From assembly GCA_015061775.1 (NCBI GenBank), contig SUVY01000007.1, forward strand, positions 1-64,000: a stretch of DNA of 64,000 bases, in the 5' to 3' direction. Under the pieces are notes generated by a model. It saw only the letters and a program-made list of their open reading frames with translations, was not told the origin of the DNA and did not search any database. Position 1 is the first letter of the stretch. Each line of letters begins with the position of its first letter. Positions 24,525-33,582 of this stretch are shown here, piece by piece. The DNA is from Lentisphaerota bacterium. Its GTDB lineage: Bacteria; Verrucomicrobiota; Lentisphaeria; Victivallales; Victivallaceae. The translations under genes and the position numbers were made by a program.

Positions 24525-26945
24525 ATGGATGATAAAACAATAAGTGTCGGCGGAATGAGAAAACTCGGTTCCACATCAGGGTTGTTCCTGGTGCGGAATT
24601 CGGTTGTTTTTCCGTTCAGCCTCACTCCGATAACAATAGATACAGAAGCCAACAGCAAGATCGTAGCTGAGGCGATGGCGACCGACCGCATGATCGCGGT
24701 TTTTCCCTATTACTGTTCAGACAGGGACAGTGAGCGGCCTGAGCTTCAGGAGATTCCCCACTTTGTGCTGTTCCGTGAGCGCATATCAAGTATCGGAGTG
24801 CTGTGCCGTATCGTGCGCGAGATAAATCTTCCCGACGGAACATCCCGTATCGCTGTGCGCGGGGTCAAACGAATTTGTTACGATGCCCACACCTTCAATT
24901 CAGAAGGTCTCGTTCAGGTGCATTATCACAGCATCGAAGAGGATATGGAGGCGAACTCTGATCTGGAAAACATCGCCCGCATGAGGGCGGCTACTCCGAT
25001 ATTCATGGAGCTTGCTTCAATGCTTTCCAACCTCTCCGAAGAGGTCATTCCCACGGTTGAAAACGCGACTATTCCCGGAAGAAGGGCGGATATCATTGCT
25101 GATGCGGTTCCGTTCACCCGTGAGGAAAAGATACAGCTTCTTTCCACCGTTGATATCGGTGCGCGCCTTGAACTGCTTGCTGTGCTGCTTGCCAAAGAGC
25201 TGAATATTGCCCATCTGAGCATGAATATACAGTCTCAGGTGCAGGATGCTATGGGAGACTCCCAGAGAGAGTTTTTCCTGCGCGAGCAGCTCAGGATAGT
25301 CAAACGTGAGCTCGGAGAAGAGTCAAGGGGAGGGGATATCACCTACCTTGAGCGTAAATTTGAAAACACCGAACTTCCGGAAAACGTTGCCGAAGTCGTG
25401 CGGACAGAGATCGAGCGTCTTGAATGTCTGCCGACTTCTACTCCAGAGTTCCATATAAGTTTCTCATACGTCAACTGGCTGCTCGATTGTCCGTGGTGTG
25501 TGTTCACCGAGGATCTTCTCGATTGCCGCCGTGCGCGCAAGATTCTCGATGAGGATCATTACGGACTTGAAGATGTCAAATCAAGGATACTTGAGTTTCT
25601 TGCCGTTCTTCAGCTTCGCGGAGGCGAGATGTCTCCCAGAGCTCCGATACTCTGCCTGGTTGGACCTCCGGGAGTCGGTAAGACTTCGATCGGACAATCC
25701 ATTGCCAAGGCGATGAATCGCAAATTCATCCGTGTTTCGCTGGGCGGAGTCCGCGATGAGGCTGAAATACGCGGTCACCGCAGGACTTATGTCGGAGCTA
25801 TGCCGGGAAGGATAATCCAGAATCTGAAAAGAGTCGGCAGTTCAAATCCCGTGTTTATGCTCGATGAGGTCGATAAGCTCGCGCAGGATTTCCGCGGAGA
25901 TCCCGGTTCTGCGCTGCTTGAGGTGCTTGATCCGGCACAGAACCACTCGTTCAACGACAACTATATAGAGCTCGGATATGATCTCTCCAAGGTGTTTTTC
26001 ATCGCCACAGCCAATTCGATAGAGAGTATTCCCGGTCCGCTGCGCGACCGCATGGAAATAATCCGCGTATCCGGCTACACCTCAGTTGAGAAGCGCGAGA
26101 TAGCCAAACGCTATCTTATTCCCCGCCAGATCAAAGAGTGCGGATTGCCGGAAAAGCTGCTTTCGTTCCGTCAGTCAGGAATAGATACCATAATAAAATA
26201 CTACACGATGGAAGCCGGAGTCCGCGAGCTTGAGCGTGTAATATCCCAGTTCTGCCGCAAAGTCGCTATGAAGCTCATCGAAAAGGGTGAGGATATGGAT
26301 GAAAAAATCACCGTCGATCCGGCGTGCGTGGCAGAGTATCTTGGAAAATACCGTTACCAGCCAGACGGGATCCGCAAAGACCGCAATCCCGGTTACGCCC
26401 TCGGTATGGCGTGGACTGGTGTCGGAGGTACTGTGCTGCCTATTGAAATACTCTCCGTTCCCGGAGGCAAAGGTGTGCTCAAACTTACCGGAAGCCTCGG
26501 CAAAGTCATGCAGGAGTCTGCTGAAACCGCATTTTCTTATGTCCGCAGTATCGCGAAAAAATACGGAGTCGATCCTGAGTTTTTCAATACCAATGATTTT
26601 CACATCCATGTTCCGGATGGAGCTACTCCCAAAGACGGTCCATCTGCCGGCGTGACACTGGTTACAGCTCTGATTTCGCTTATCAGCGGAAAAGTTGTGA
26701 ACGCGGCACTCTCCATGACTGGAGAAGTGACCCTTCACGGACACGTCACCGCGGTCGGCGGAATAAGAGAGAAAGTCACTTCCGCCCAGCAGGCAGGAGT
26801 GAAATATATCATCCTTCCTGAAGAGAACCGCAAGGATGCGGATGAGCTTCCTGAGGAAGTTGCATCAAAGGTCAAATTCTTTTTTGTCAAAGATTGCGGG
26901 CGCGTGTTGCAGCTTGCTTTCGCAGATCTGGAGAATGAAAAATGA
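24525..26945 (+). CDS. lon: ATP-dependent protease Lon
   Basis: 806 residues from ATG at 24525; an earlier ATG at 24462 would add 21 residues. I prefer the later one because a possible TTGAAA promoter (24449) would start transcription after 24462, but the choice is weak. The N-terminal substrate-binding domain covers about 15-210. CLVGPPGVGKTSIGQSIAKA is the Walker A motif, and VFMLDEVDKL the Walker B. The protease domain has S707 in KDGPSAGVTL and K750 in GGIREKVTSA, spaced 43 residues as in E. coli Lon. It degrades damaged and regulatory proteins in the cytoplasm. Four bases overlap with the next gene. Confidence 0.95.
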   Translation: MDDKTISVGGMRKLGSTSGLFLVRNSVVFPFSLTPITIDTEANSKIVAEAMATDRMIAVFPYYCSDRDSERPELQEIPHFVLFRERISSIGVLCRIVREINLPDGTSRIAVRGVKRICYDAHTFNSEGLVQVHYHSIEEDMEANSDLENIARMRAATPIFMELASMLSNLSEEVIPTVENATIPGRRADIIADAVPFTREEKIQLLSTVDIGARLELLAVLLAKELNIAHLSMNIQSQVQDAMGDSQREFFLREQLRIVKRELGEESRGGDITYLERKFENTELPENVAEVVRTEIERLECLPTSTPEFHISFSYVNWLLDCPWCVFTEDLLDCRRARKILDEDHYGLEDVKSRILEFLAVLQLRGGEMSPRAPILCLVGPPGVGKTSIGQSIAKAMNRKFIRVSLGGVRDEAEIRGHRRTYVGAMPGRIIQNLKRVGSSNPVFMLDEVDKLAQDFRGDPGSALLEVLDPAQNHSFNDNYIELGYDLSKVFFIATANSIESIPGPLRDRMEIIRVSGYTSVEKREIAKRYLIPRQIKECGLPEKLLSFRQSGIDTIIKYYTMEAGVRELERVISQFCRKVAMKLIEKGEDMDEKITVDPACVAEYLGKYRYQPDGIRKDRNPGYALGMAWTGVGGTVLPIEILSVPGGKGVLKLTGSLGKVMQESAETAFSYVRSIAKKYGVDPEFFNTNDFHIHVPDGATPKDGPSAGVTLVTALISLISGKVVNAALSMTGEVTLHGHVTAVGGIREKVTSAQQAGVKYIILPEENRKDADELPEEVASKVKFFFVKDCGRVLQLAFADLENEK

Positions 26946-27670
26946 AGATGAGATACACAGCTGCTTTGTTCCTCGCATTGGTTTGTTCATTCGGACTTGA
27001 TGCCGCAGTCAGCAAAGACACTTCCGCGTTTGTGGAGAAAGTCCGTTCGATGCGTGGTTCGACCTATGCATCGCTCAATGGATTGCTCCAGCACCGCCGC
27101 AGCGGAAAACCTGCCCAATCCATGCCGATATACGTGGGTCTCATAATCCAGCCGGAGCGCACAACTGGACAGATAATTCTGGATGCAGTTGAGGGCTATC
27201 TTATCGGTCAGGGACGCGGAGCGCAGGCGCGCTCTGTTGTGCCCATGCAGAAATCGACCGCCAATCTGGATAACTCCGGAGTGCGTGCTTCAGATTTGAC
27301 TCTTTCGTTTCTCTTTGACGAGGTGAGCGAAGAGCTTGAAAATGCCACTGTGTCCGGATTTGTTCCATGCCGGGTGATCTGTTTTGTCAATGCCAAAACC
27401 AAAGAGACGGCGCGGGTATATATATCTAAACAACACTATTTTCCGCTCAAAGCGGAGTTCATAAGGCAAGGGGAAAGCAAGCCTTGGCGTACACTTGAAA
27501 CCGATGGTTTCGCCGAAAAGAACGGACTCTACTATGCTTCACGCATACAGGTCGAGGGCCCGGGCTGGCGTACCAGAATACGTTTCGATGAAGCGAGGTG
27601 CGAAATGGGAAAATACGATGCCGCAAAACCTGTAAAGGTTATCAAAAAATTGCCTCCCGTGAACAAATGA
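26942..27670 (+). CDS. Exported LolA-like outer membrane lipoprotein-sorting-type protein
   Basis: 242 residues with a signal peptide (RYTAALFLALVCSFGLDAAV). The body has the alternating beta-strand pattern of LolA-like proteins: MPIYVGLIIQPERTTGQIIL, RVICFVNAKTKETARVYISK, then HYFPLKAEFIRQGESKPWRT, similar to the strand pair that reads lipoprotein or lipid properties. The C-terminus is basic. It probably works in the periplasm on outer membrane transport. It overlaps lon by ATGA and the next gene closely follows. Assignment to the LolA-like group rests on pattern only; unrelated beta-barrel-like binding proteins are the alternative. Confidence 0.6.
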   Translation: MKMRYTAALFLALVCSFGLDAAVSKDTSAFVEKVRSMRGSTYASLNGLLQHRRSGKPAQSMPIYVGLIIQPERTTGQIILDAVEGYLIGQGRGAQARSVVPMQKSTANLDNSGVRASDLTLSFLFDEVSEELENATVSGFVPCRVICFVNAKTKETARVYISKQHYFPLKAEFIRQGESKPWRTLETDGFAEKNGLYYASRIQVEGPGWRTRIRFDEARCEMGKYDAAKPVKVIKKLPPVNK

Positions 27671-27684
27671 AAGGAAAATGGAAA

Positions 27685-28350
27685 ATGAAATTTGACATGA
27701 AGCTTACAAACGACGGACGCATTGCTGTAATCGCAATACTGATGAATATTGTAATGCTGGCATTGTTTTGTGCCGGATGGTCAGCCTGGGTGCACCTTTT
27801 CAGGGATGATTATCTCCGCAATCAGAAAATGAAACAGATGGCGGCAGTTCCCAAGTTCGAGCGTCCGAAACCGACTCCGGAGCAGATCGCAGAGTTCAAA
27901 CGTATGCGCGCTGAGTTCCAGAAGAGACGCGATGCGGAAATGAAGCTGAGAGCAGATCTCGTGACATTGCTCAAGAACCAGAAGGCTCCTGCGGCAAAGA
28001 TCGCCGCTGCCGAGTGTGATCTTACTCTTGCAAAGATGAGGATGATGCGCCGCAAACGCCGTTCCCAGCAGGGATTTTCCGCAGCTGAATTTGTGGTCAG
28101 ATCATACTATGCCGCCAAAGCGGCTCCTGCCAAAGTTGACGCCGGCAGCGAGGAGAGCATCCGCGCCGCGATCGCCGATATGGAGTTTAAAAATCAGTCA
28201 GGTATGCTCCGCCGTTTTATGGCGGAAGAGGAGTTCAAATACGCCGCAACTGAGTGGCAGAAGAATCCGACCGATGCAAATTTGAAAGCGCTTTGCGAGG
28301 CAGAAGGCAACGTTCCCGAGCCAGCCCCGCGCAAGCGCATGAAAAGATAA
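27685..28350 (+). CDS. Small membrane-anchored helical protein, unknown function
   Basis: About 221 residues from ATG at 27685, which has AAAGGAAA 7-8 bases upstream. The ATG at 27667 overlaps the previous stop and is also possible; the ORF-track start lies within the upstream gene. One membrane segment (IAVIAILMNIVMLALFCAGWSAW, about residues 14-36) is followed by a highly charged Arg/Lys/Ala/Glu-rich helical region (FKRMRAEFQKRRDAEMKLRA) and a basic tail ending PAPRKRMKR. I do not recognise a family. Position after a LolA-like protein suggests an envelope role, but that is inference. Confidence 0.65.
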   Translation: MKFDMKLTNDGRIAVIAILMNIVMLALFCAGWSAWVHLFRDDYLRNQKMKQMAAVPKFERPKPTPEQIAEFKRMRAEFQKRRDAEMKLRADLVTLLKNQKAPAAKIAAAECDLTLAKMRMMRRKRRSQQGFSAAEFVVRSYYAAKAAPAKVDAGSEESIRAAIADMEFKNQSGMLRRFMAEEEFKYAATEWQKNPTDANLKALCEAEGNVPEPAPRKRMKR

Positions 28351-28380
28351 AACAATACTCAAAAATCCAAGGAGTGAAAG

Positions 28381-29196
28381 ATGAGTTTTTTCAGTGACAT
28401 GAATGCCGCAGCCGACCGCAACAACAGTCTTGTGTGCGTCGGACTTGACCCCGATTTCAGAAAACTTCCGGAGTGCGTCAAAGGCGCGGCAAAACCGTTC
28501 TTTGAGTTCAACAAGGCGATTGTCGATGCGACACGCGATCTCGTGTCCTGCTACAAGCCCCAGGCGGCTTACTATGCCGGATGCGGAAGAGAGGACGAAC
28601 TGCTTGCCACGATCGAGTACATCCATGAGAACGCTCCCGGCGTTCCCGTGATCCTCGATGTCAAACGCGGAGATATCGGTTCCACCGCCGAGCAGTACGC
28701 CCGCGAGGCGTTTGAACGTTACAATGCGGATGCTGTCACGGTCAACCCCTACATGGGATACGATACTCTGAAGCCGTTCCTTGACTATGCAGATAAAGGA
28801 GTCATCATTCTCTGCCGTACCTCAAATCCGAACTCAGGAGATCTCCAGAGTCTGGTTTGCGACGGACTTCCGATCTACAAGCATGTGGCGAAGCTCGTGC
28901 GCGACAAATGGAACGCCAACGGCAATGCAGCCATCGTGGTTGGAGCGACCTATCCTGAGGAGCTTCAGGAGCTCCGTCAGCTCTGTCCTGAACTGCCCTT
29001 CCTGGTTCCCGGAGTCGGAGCTCAGGGCGGAGATGTCGAAAAAGTCGTCCGTTTCGGCTGCACCGCAGACGGCAAAGGGCTGATGATCAACTCTTCCCGC
29101 GGAATCATCTTCGCCGGAAAAGATGACGACTTCGCTGAAGCATCCCGCAAGGCCGCAATGGCTTTGAGAGATCAGATCAACTCCTTCAGAAAGTAA
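28381..29196 (+). CDS. pyrF: Orotidine 5'-phosphate decarboxylase (group 2)
   Basis: 271 residues, the size of the longer group of PyrF. CVGLDPDFRKLPE opens the TIM barrel; LDVKRGDIGSTAEQYAREAF carries the catalytic Asp-Lys-Asp pair; DAVTVNPYMGYDTLKPFL and FLVPGVGAQGGDVE are phosphate-binding segments. It converts OMP to UMP, the last step of pyrimidine synthesis. An AAGGAG site lies eight bases upstream of ATG. It is unlinked to the pyrRBC operon at 41-46 kb and precedes der by seven bases. Confidence 0.95.
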   Translation: MSFFSDMNAAADRNNSLVCVGLDPDFRKLPECVKGAAKPFFEFNKAIVDATRDLVSCYKPQAAYYAGCGREDELLATIEYIHENAPGVPVILDVKRGDIGSTAEQYAREAFERYNADAVTVNPYMGYDTLKPFLDYADKGVIILCRTSNPNSGDLQSLVCDGLPIYKHVAKLVRDKWNANGNAAIVVGATYPEELQELRQLCPELPFLVPGVGAQGGDVEKVVRFGCTADGKGLMINSSRGIIFAGKDDDFAEASRKAAMALRDQINSFRK

Positions 29197-29203
29197 TCCA
29201 TTT

Positions 29204-30673
29204 ATGGAAGAAAACAGTTTAGAGCCGATCATCCGTTCATCTGCCCGCCGCTATCCAACAATAGCGATCGTGGGCAGACCGAATGTCGGCAAATCAAGCC
29301 TTTTCAATGCCATTCTCGGCAGACGCATGGCGATCGTCCATGAGATGAGCGGAGTTACCCGTGACCGGGTTTCCACCACTGTCCGCCGCGATGGACGCTG
29401 TTTTACATTGATCGACACCGGAGGTCTCGGACTGCTTTCCGGAGAGACCAAAAACGTCGAGATGTGGGATGCCAATATCGCCGTCCAGGTTGAAGCCGCA
29501 GTGGCTGATGCCGACGTTCTGATCATGGTGGGAGATGCCCAGGCTGGAGTTACTCCGCTTGATATGGATGTCGCCGACCGTCTGCGCGCCGCCGGAAAAC
29601 CGGTGGTCATGGCAGCAAACAAATGCGATACCGCCCAGCTTAAAGACGATGCCGCGGAGTTTGTCCGTCTGGGCTTCGGCAATGTTTCCCCCATCTGCTG
29701 TCAGCATCGCGGAGGAATAGCCGCTCTGCTCGAAAAGGTATGGGCGGCATTTCCGAAAGATGTCGAGTGGGTCAGCGAGAGCGAACAGCCTGCTGAGCGC
29801 ATAAATATCGCCGTTATCGGACGCCCCAATGTCGGCAAGTCAAGTCTGGTCAACGCTCTGCTTGGTGACGAACGGGTCATGACCAGCGACATTGCCGGAA
29901 CCACCCGTGACGCTGTCGATATCGATTTCGATATCACCTATAACGGAGAGTCTCACCCCGCCGTTCTGGTCGATACCGCAGGGTTGCGCAAGTCAGCTAA
30001 AGTTGATGAGATAGTTGAATATTTCAGCGTAATGCGCAGCAAGAGTGCGATCGAGCGCGCAGATCTGGTGATTTTCGTTGTCGAAGCCGGACTTGACGGA
30101 GCGACGGCTCAGGATCGCCGTATTGCCGGAATGATCTCCAAGGCGGGAAAAGCCTGCGTTATTGCGGTCAACAAATATGATCTTTGCCCTGAGATCGCGG
30201 TGAAGAAACTGCTTGCCGAGCTGCGTTACAGTCTTCCCGGAATGGGATTTGTTCCGGCTGTACTTATAAGTGCGGCAAAACGTCAGAACCTTGATAAACT
30301 GCTCGACCAGATAGCCGATGTCATGGAGCAGCTTGAACAGGATATTCCGACCGGAGTATTGAATCGTGTGCTGCAGTCAGCATTTGAATCAAACCCTCCG
30401 CCAGTTATGGGAACGGCACCGTTGAAGCTCTTTTATGCGTCGATGGTGGGCAGAAAGCCTCCGCGTTTCAAACTGTTCGTCAACCGGGCGGAGTTCGCGG
30501 CTGATAATTATGTGACATTTTTGAAGAACAAACTGCGCGATGCGTTTGATTTGACCGGAATTCCGATTATAATAGATGTAGTGTCCCGTCCCAAAAAGAT
30601 CGAGGGCATACGCAAAAATCAGGAAAAACGTCCGGCGATGCGCCGCAAGAAAGTTGAAAAGAGGAGACGCTGA
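29204..30673 (+). CDS. der: Ribosome assembly GTPase Der (EngA)
   Basis: 489 residues. Two G domains in tandem are diagnostic: IVGRPNVGKSSLFNAILG (about 25-42) and VIGRPNVGKSSLVNALLG (about 203-220), each with a DTxG and NKxD motif (ANKCD, VNKYD). The C-terminal KH-like domain is about 390-470, followed by a basic tail (KKVEKRRR). Der helps assemble the 50S subunit in the cytoplasm. The gene is seven bases after pyrF and is followed two bases later by a small gene, so they may be cotranscribed. Confidence 0.95.
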   Translation: MEENSLEPIIRSSARRYPTIAIVGRPNVGKSSLFNAILGRRMAIVHEMSGVTRDRVSTTVRRDGRCFTLIDTGGLGLLSGETKNVEMWDANIAVQVEAAVADADVLIMVGDAQAGVTPLDMDVADRLRAAGKPVVMAANKCDTAQLKDDAAEFVRLGFGNVSPICCQHRGGIAALLEKVWAAFPKDVEWVSESEQPAERINIAVIGRPNVGKSSLVNALLGDERVMTSDIAGTTRDAVDIDFDITYNGESHPAVLVDTAGLRKSAKVDEIVEYFSVMRSKSAIERADLVIFVVEAGLDGATAQDRRIAGMISKAGKACVIAVNKYDLCPEIAVKKLLAELRYSLPGMGFVPAVLISAAKRQNLDKLLDQIADVMEQLEQDIPTGVLNRVLQSAFESNPPPVMGTAPLKLFYASMVGRKPPRFKLFVNRAEFAADNYVTFLKNKLRDAFDLTGIPIIIDVVSRPKKIEGIRKNQEKRPAMRRKKVEKRRR

Positions 30674-30675
30674 CC

Positions 30676-31143
30676 ATGAACAAAGCAGAAGAGAGTATGG
30701 TCAAGGAGCTGCTTGCACAGCTTCTTGCAGAGGGAGTTTCTCTCTCTGATGCGCAAAACAGAATAAATGAAGAGCTGAATTTGAAGCTTACCTATATGGA
30801 TATCCGTATAATCGCTTCAACGCTCGAGGTGGATTGGAAAAAGGGTGATCCCCATCCTCCGAAAGAGGAAGAAAAAGCCGATGAAGAGCCAGCCGGAGCA
30901 GAAGCTCAGCCGGACGCTGAAAACGGAGGCAGCGGAAATACTGTCGTTGAGATCAGCAAGCTGGTGCGTCCCGGTATGGCGTTGTCCGGAACCGTCAAAT
31001 TCGCTTCCGGCTCAAGTGCCGACTGGTATCTTGACAACACCGGCCGTCTCGGTTTGGAAAACCTGGTCGGAGACAAACCGACGCAGGAAGATATCCAGCT
31101 CTTCCAGATGGAACTGCAGCGCGCCATAACCGGCGGCCGCTGA
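30676..31143 (+). CDS. Conserved-looking small protein downstream of der, unknown function
   Basis: 155 residues, not recognised as a named family. The N-terminal 45 residues are helical (AEESMVKELLAQLLAEGVSL, then NLKLTYMDIRIIASTLEVDW). A Pro/Glu/Ala-rich linker covers about 55-85. The C-terminal part (ALSGTVKFASGSSADWYLDN, TQEDIQLFQMELQRA) looks like a small beta-containing domain. The layout suggests a helix-turn-helix-like or protein-binding head joined to a second small domain. It lies two bases after der and 22 before the response regulator. Any link to ribosome assembly is a guess. Confidence 0.7.
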   Translation: MNKAEESMVKELLAQLLAEGVSLSDAQNRINEELNLKLTYMDIRIIASTLEVDWKKGDPHPPKEEEKADEEPAGAEAQPDAENGGSGNTVVEISKLVRPGMALSGTVKFASGSSADWYLDNTGRLGLENLVGDKPTQEDIQLFQMELQRAITGGR

Positions 31144-31165
31144 AAACATTATCCGGAACAACACC

Positions 31166-32540
31166 ATGTCAGACCGCTTTAAAATACTCATTGCCGACGA
31201 TGAATTCAACACGCGAAACGCTTGCACGCTATATGCGCCGCAGCTACGAAGTTGATACAGCTATCGACGGTACGGAAGCCAAAGAGAAGATCACTTCCAA
31301 CTCCTACGATCTCATACTCACAGATCTGCGGATGCCGGGAGCTGATGGTTTCGAAGTGCTTTCCTGTGCAAATACCGCAGGAAAAAACACTCCGTGCATC
31401 GTACTTACCGCTTACGGGTCGATAGTCGATGCGGTGAGGGCGGTCAAAGCTGGAGCATTTGATTTTGTATCAAAGCCGATAAAGCTCGACCAGCTCGAGG
31501 CGGTGATAAACTCAGCTCTTTCCGGAAAAAGCAAAGCTGTGCAGGAATCAGTTCCGGAAAAAGCCGAGGCCTCAGCTCCTGAGGGAACCATCGTTCCTGA
31601 AGCCGGCGACCCGATGAAAGCGGTGTTCGACAATGCTTCAGCAGTAGCTCCGAGCAGGGCGTCCGTGCTGCTCAGCGGAGAGAGCGGAACCGGCAAAGAG
31701 GTCATCGCGCGTCTCATCCATGAAAAGAGCGGCAGAAGCGGAAAATTTGTTCCTGTGCATTGTGCGGCACTTACTTCAACTATTCTTGAGAGCGAACTCT
31801 TCGGTTATGAGAAGGGAGCTTTCACCGGAGCCGCTGAACGCCGTCAGGGAAAATTTGAGATTGCTGACGGAGGAACGCTGTTTCTCGATGAGATAGGTGA
31901 GATAGATCAGGCAACTCAGGTAAAACTGCTCAGGGTGCTTGAGACGCGCAGTTTTGAGCGGGTCGGCGGAGTTGAGCCGGTTAAAAGTGATTTCCGGCTG
32001 GTGGCGGCTACAAATAAAGATTTGCGTAAGATGGCTGATGAGGGAACTTTCCGAGAAGATCTCTACTACCGCCTTGCGGTAATCAATCTTGAGCTGCCTC
32101 CGCTGCGGGAACGCCGTCAGGAAATTCCGCGTCTGGTGAAAAAATTTGTTGCCGAATTTGCTGTTGAAAACGGCAGGAACATTCCTGAAATCACTCCAGA
32201 AGCGATGGATAAACTTTGCGCATTTGATTGGCCGGGAAATATCCGCCAGCTCCGCAACTGTATCGAATCAGTGGTGGTGCTGCTGAGGGATGGAGTGATA
32301 AAGGCAGAGGATATTCCGCTTATCTCCAATCCGGTCAAAAATGAGCTTCCTGCCGCCGGAGAGCAGAGTGTGGAGCCAGCTCCGGTCAATACTCCCAAAG
32401 CGATGAAAGATATCGAGTGGGAACTCATTGAAAAAGCACTCTCCGAGTGCGGAGGCAACCGTTCCAAAGCAGCTGAAATGCTCGGAATCAGCCGCCGGAC
32501 GATCCAGAGAAGACTGCTTGAACACGGAAAAAAATCTTAA
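31166..32540 (+). CDS. NtrC-type sigma-54-dependent response regulator, apparently frameshifted in receiver domain
   Basis: The ORF track starts at 31191, but the ATG at 31166 begins SDRFKILIADDE, the missing first strand and acidic pocket of a receiver domain. That frame reaches a stop at 31253. The 31191 frame continues the domain (TRETLARYMRRSYEV). One base is missing near 31213-31216, between the two halves. The receiver has the phosphorylation Asp in YDLILTDLRMPG and Lys in FVSKPIKLDQ. The AAA domain has GESGTGKEVIARLIHEKSGR, ELFGYEKGAFTGA (sigma-54 contact) and FLDEIGEIDQ. The C-terminus (RSKAAEMLGISRRTIQRRL) is a Fis-type helix-turn-helix. No kinase gene is nearby. Either a sequencing error or a recent loss of function. 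Confidence 0.8.
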
Positions 32541-32599
32541 TATCGCGAGTATCCATACCGTTTTTTGGAATAAATATCGATTCGTGCATCCAAAAATAT

Positions 32600-32627
32600 T
32601 TGAAAAAAACTTGTTTTGATATATATT
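32600..32627 (+). promoter_or_regulatory. Promoter of AraC regulator and first beta-helix gene
   Basis: TTGAAA, 16-base spacer, TATATT, 25 bases upstream of the AraC ATG. The first beta-helix gene follows only 24 bases after the regulator, so both may use it. Confidence 0.6.
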
Positions 32628-32652
32628 TAATCAGTTCAGAACAGGTGTTATA

Positions 32653-33558
32653 ATGGACAAAAGCGAGTTTTTATCTCAGAAAATATCATATACGGTCCAG
32701 AACGGTCAGCTTATACACAAGCTGATCGGCAAGATGCCGTTGCTTCAGCAGAAGTATGGTTTCTGGATAATCAATATCTCTATAAACTGTAAGACCGCGA
32801 TAAACGGTTACAATACCTGTCCTGTCCGCAAATTTGAATTCTACTCCTTGAGCCACCTTACCGATGGAGGTGGTAAACTCTGGCTTCCGGATATCGGGGA
32901 AACTCAGCTCAAAGTCGGAGACTGGGTGCTGATCTGCCCGGGGGATATGAACCGTTACGGTGGCGCAGACGGCTTGCCTTATATCGAGGACTCTGTCCGC
33001 TTCTGTGGTCCTGTTGCGGACAGCCTGCGCGATGCCGGAGTCATAAAAAGCGGAGTGATAAGCGGTTCGAGCTGCCGCCAGCTTTTAAGTATCCACGAGT
33101 TGTCATGCGACCCGCGGGAAAACTCCCAGATCAACGCCAATATTTCTCTTCAGCGGCTGCTGGTCGATCTTTACAATATAAGGGAGCGCAACAATACTCC
33201 TCCGTCGGCAATAGATCAGCTTATCGAAGAGTTGAAGCGGCGTCCGGATTACTGGTGGACAGTATCCGAACTTGCTGAGTTCTGCCATTTATCGACAGAT
33301 CAGCTGCGCCGCAATTTTCTGCGTCACACCGGAATGCTTCCAAAACAGTATATCGAAGAACTGAAAATACGTCAGGCGGCGGCATTGCTGCTTGACTCCA
33401 GGCTGACCGTGACCGAAGTTGCGGCAAAGTTCGGATATCTCGATCCCTACCACTTCAGCCGCCGTTTCAAGCAGCGTATCGGAGTGTCACCCGAAAAATA
33501 CCGTAACGCCTATATTTTAGGGCAGGCGGATGGACATACACTTACGTTGGAAAAATAA
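32653..33558 (+). CDS. AraC family transcriptional regulator
   Basis: 301 residues. The N-terminal 150 residues look like a cupin-type sensing domain (GDWVLICPGDMNRYGG). The C-terminal 100 carry two helix-turn-helix motifs: TVSELAEFCHLSTDQLRRNF and the diagnostic VAAKFGYLDPYHFSRRFKQR with GVSPEKYR. It probably responds to a sugar or oligosaccharide and activates the two secreted beta-helix genes behind it. The protein ends with an unstructured tail (DGHTLTLEK). Ribosome site is weak. Function of the inducer is inferred only from its neighbours. Confidence 0.9.
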   Translation: MDKSEFLSQKISYTVQNGQLIHKLIGKMPLLQQKYGFWIINISINCKTAINGYNTCPVRKFEFYSLSHLTDGGGKLWLPDIGETQLKVGDWVLICPGDMNRYGGADGLPYIEDSVRFCGPVADSLRDAGVIKSGVISGSSCRQLLSIHELSCDPRENSQINANISLQRLLVDLYNIRERNNTPPSAIDQLIEELKRRPDYWWTVSELAEFCHLSTDQLRRNFLRHTGMLPKQYIEELKIRQAAALLLDSRLTVTEVAAKFGYLDPYHFSRRFKQRIGVSPEKYRNAYILGQADGHTLTLEK

Positions 33559-33582
33559 TCAACATAACACGAAAGGAACAAA

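Noticed and set aside
31191-31255. Programmed frameshift in the response regulator
   Set aside because: I see no slippery run or following structure, so a plain deletion or sequencing error is more likely.
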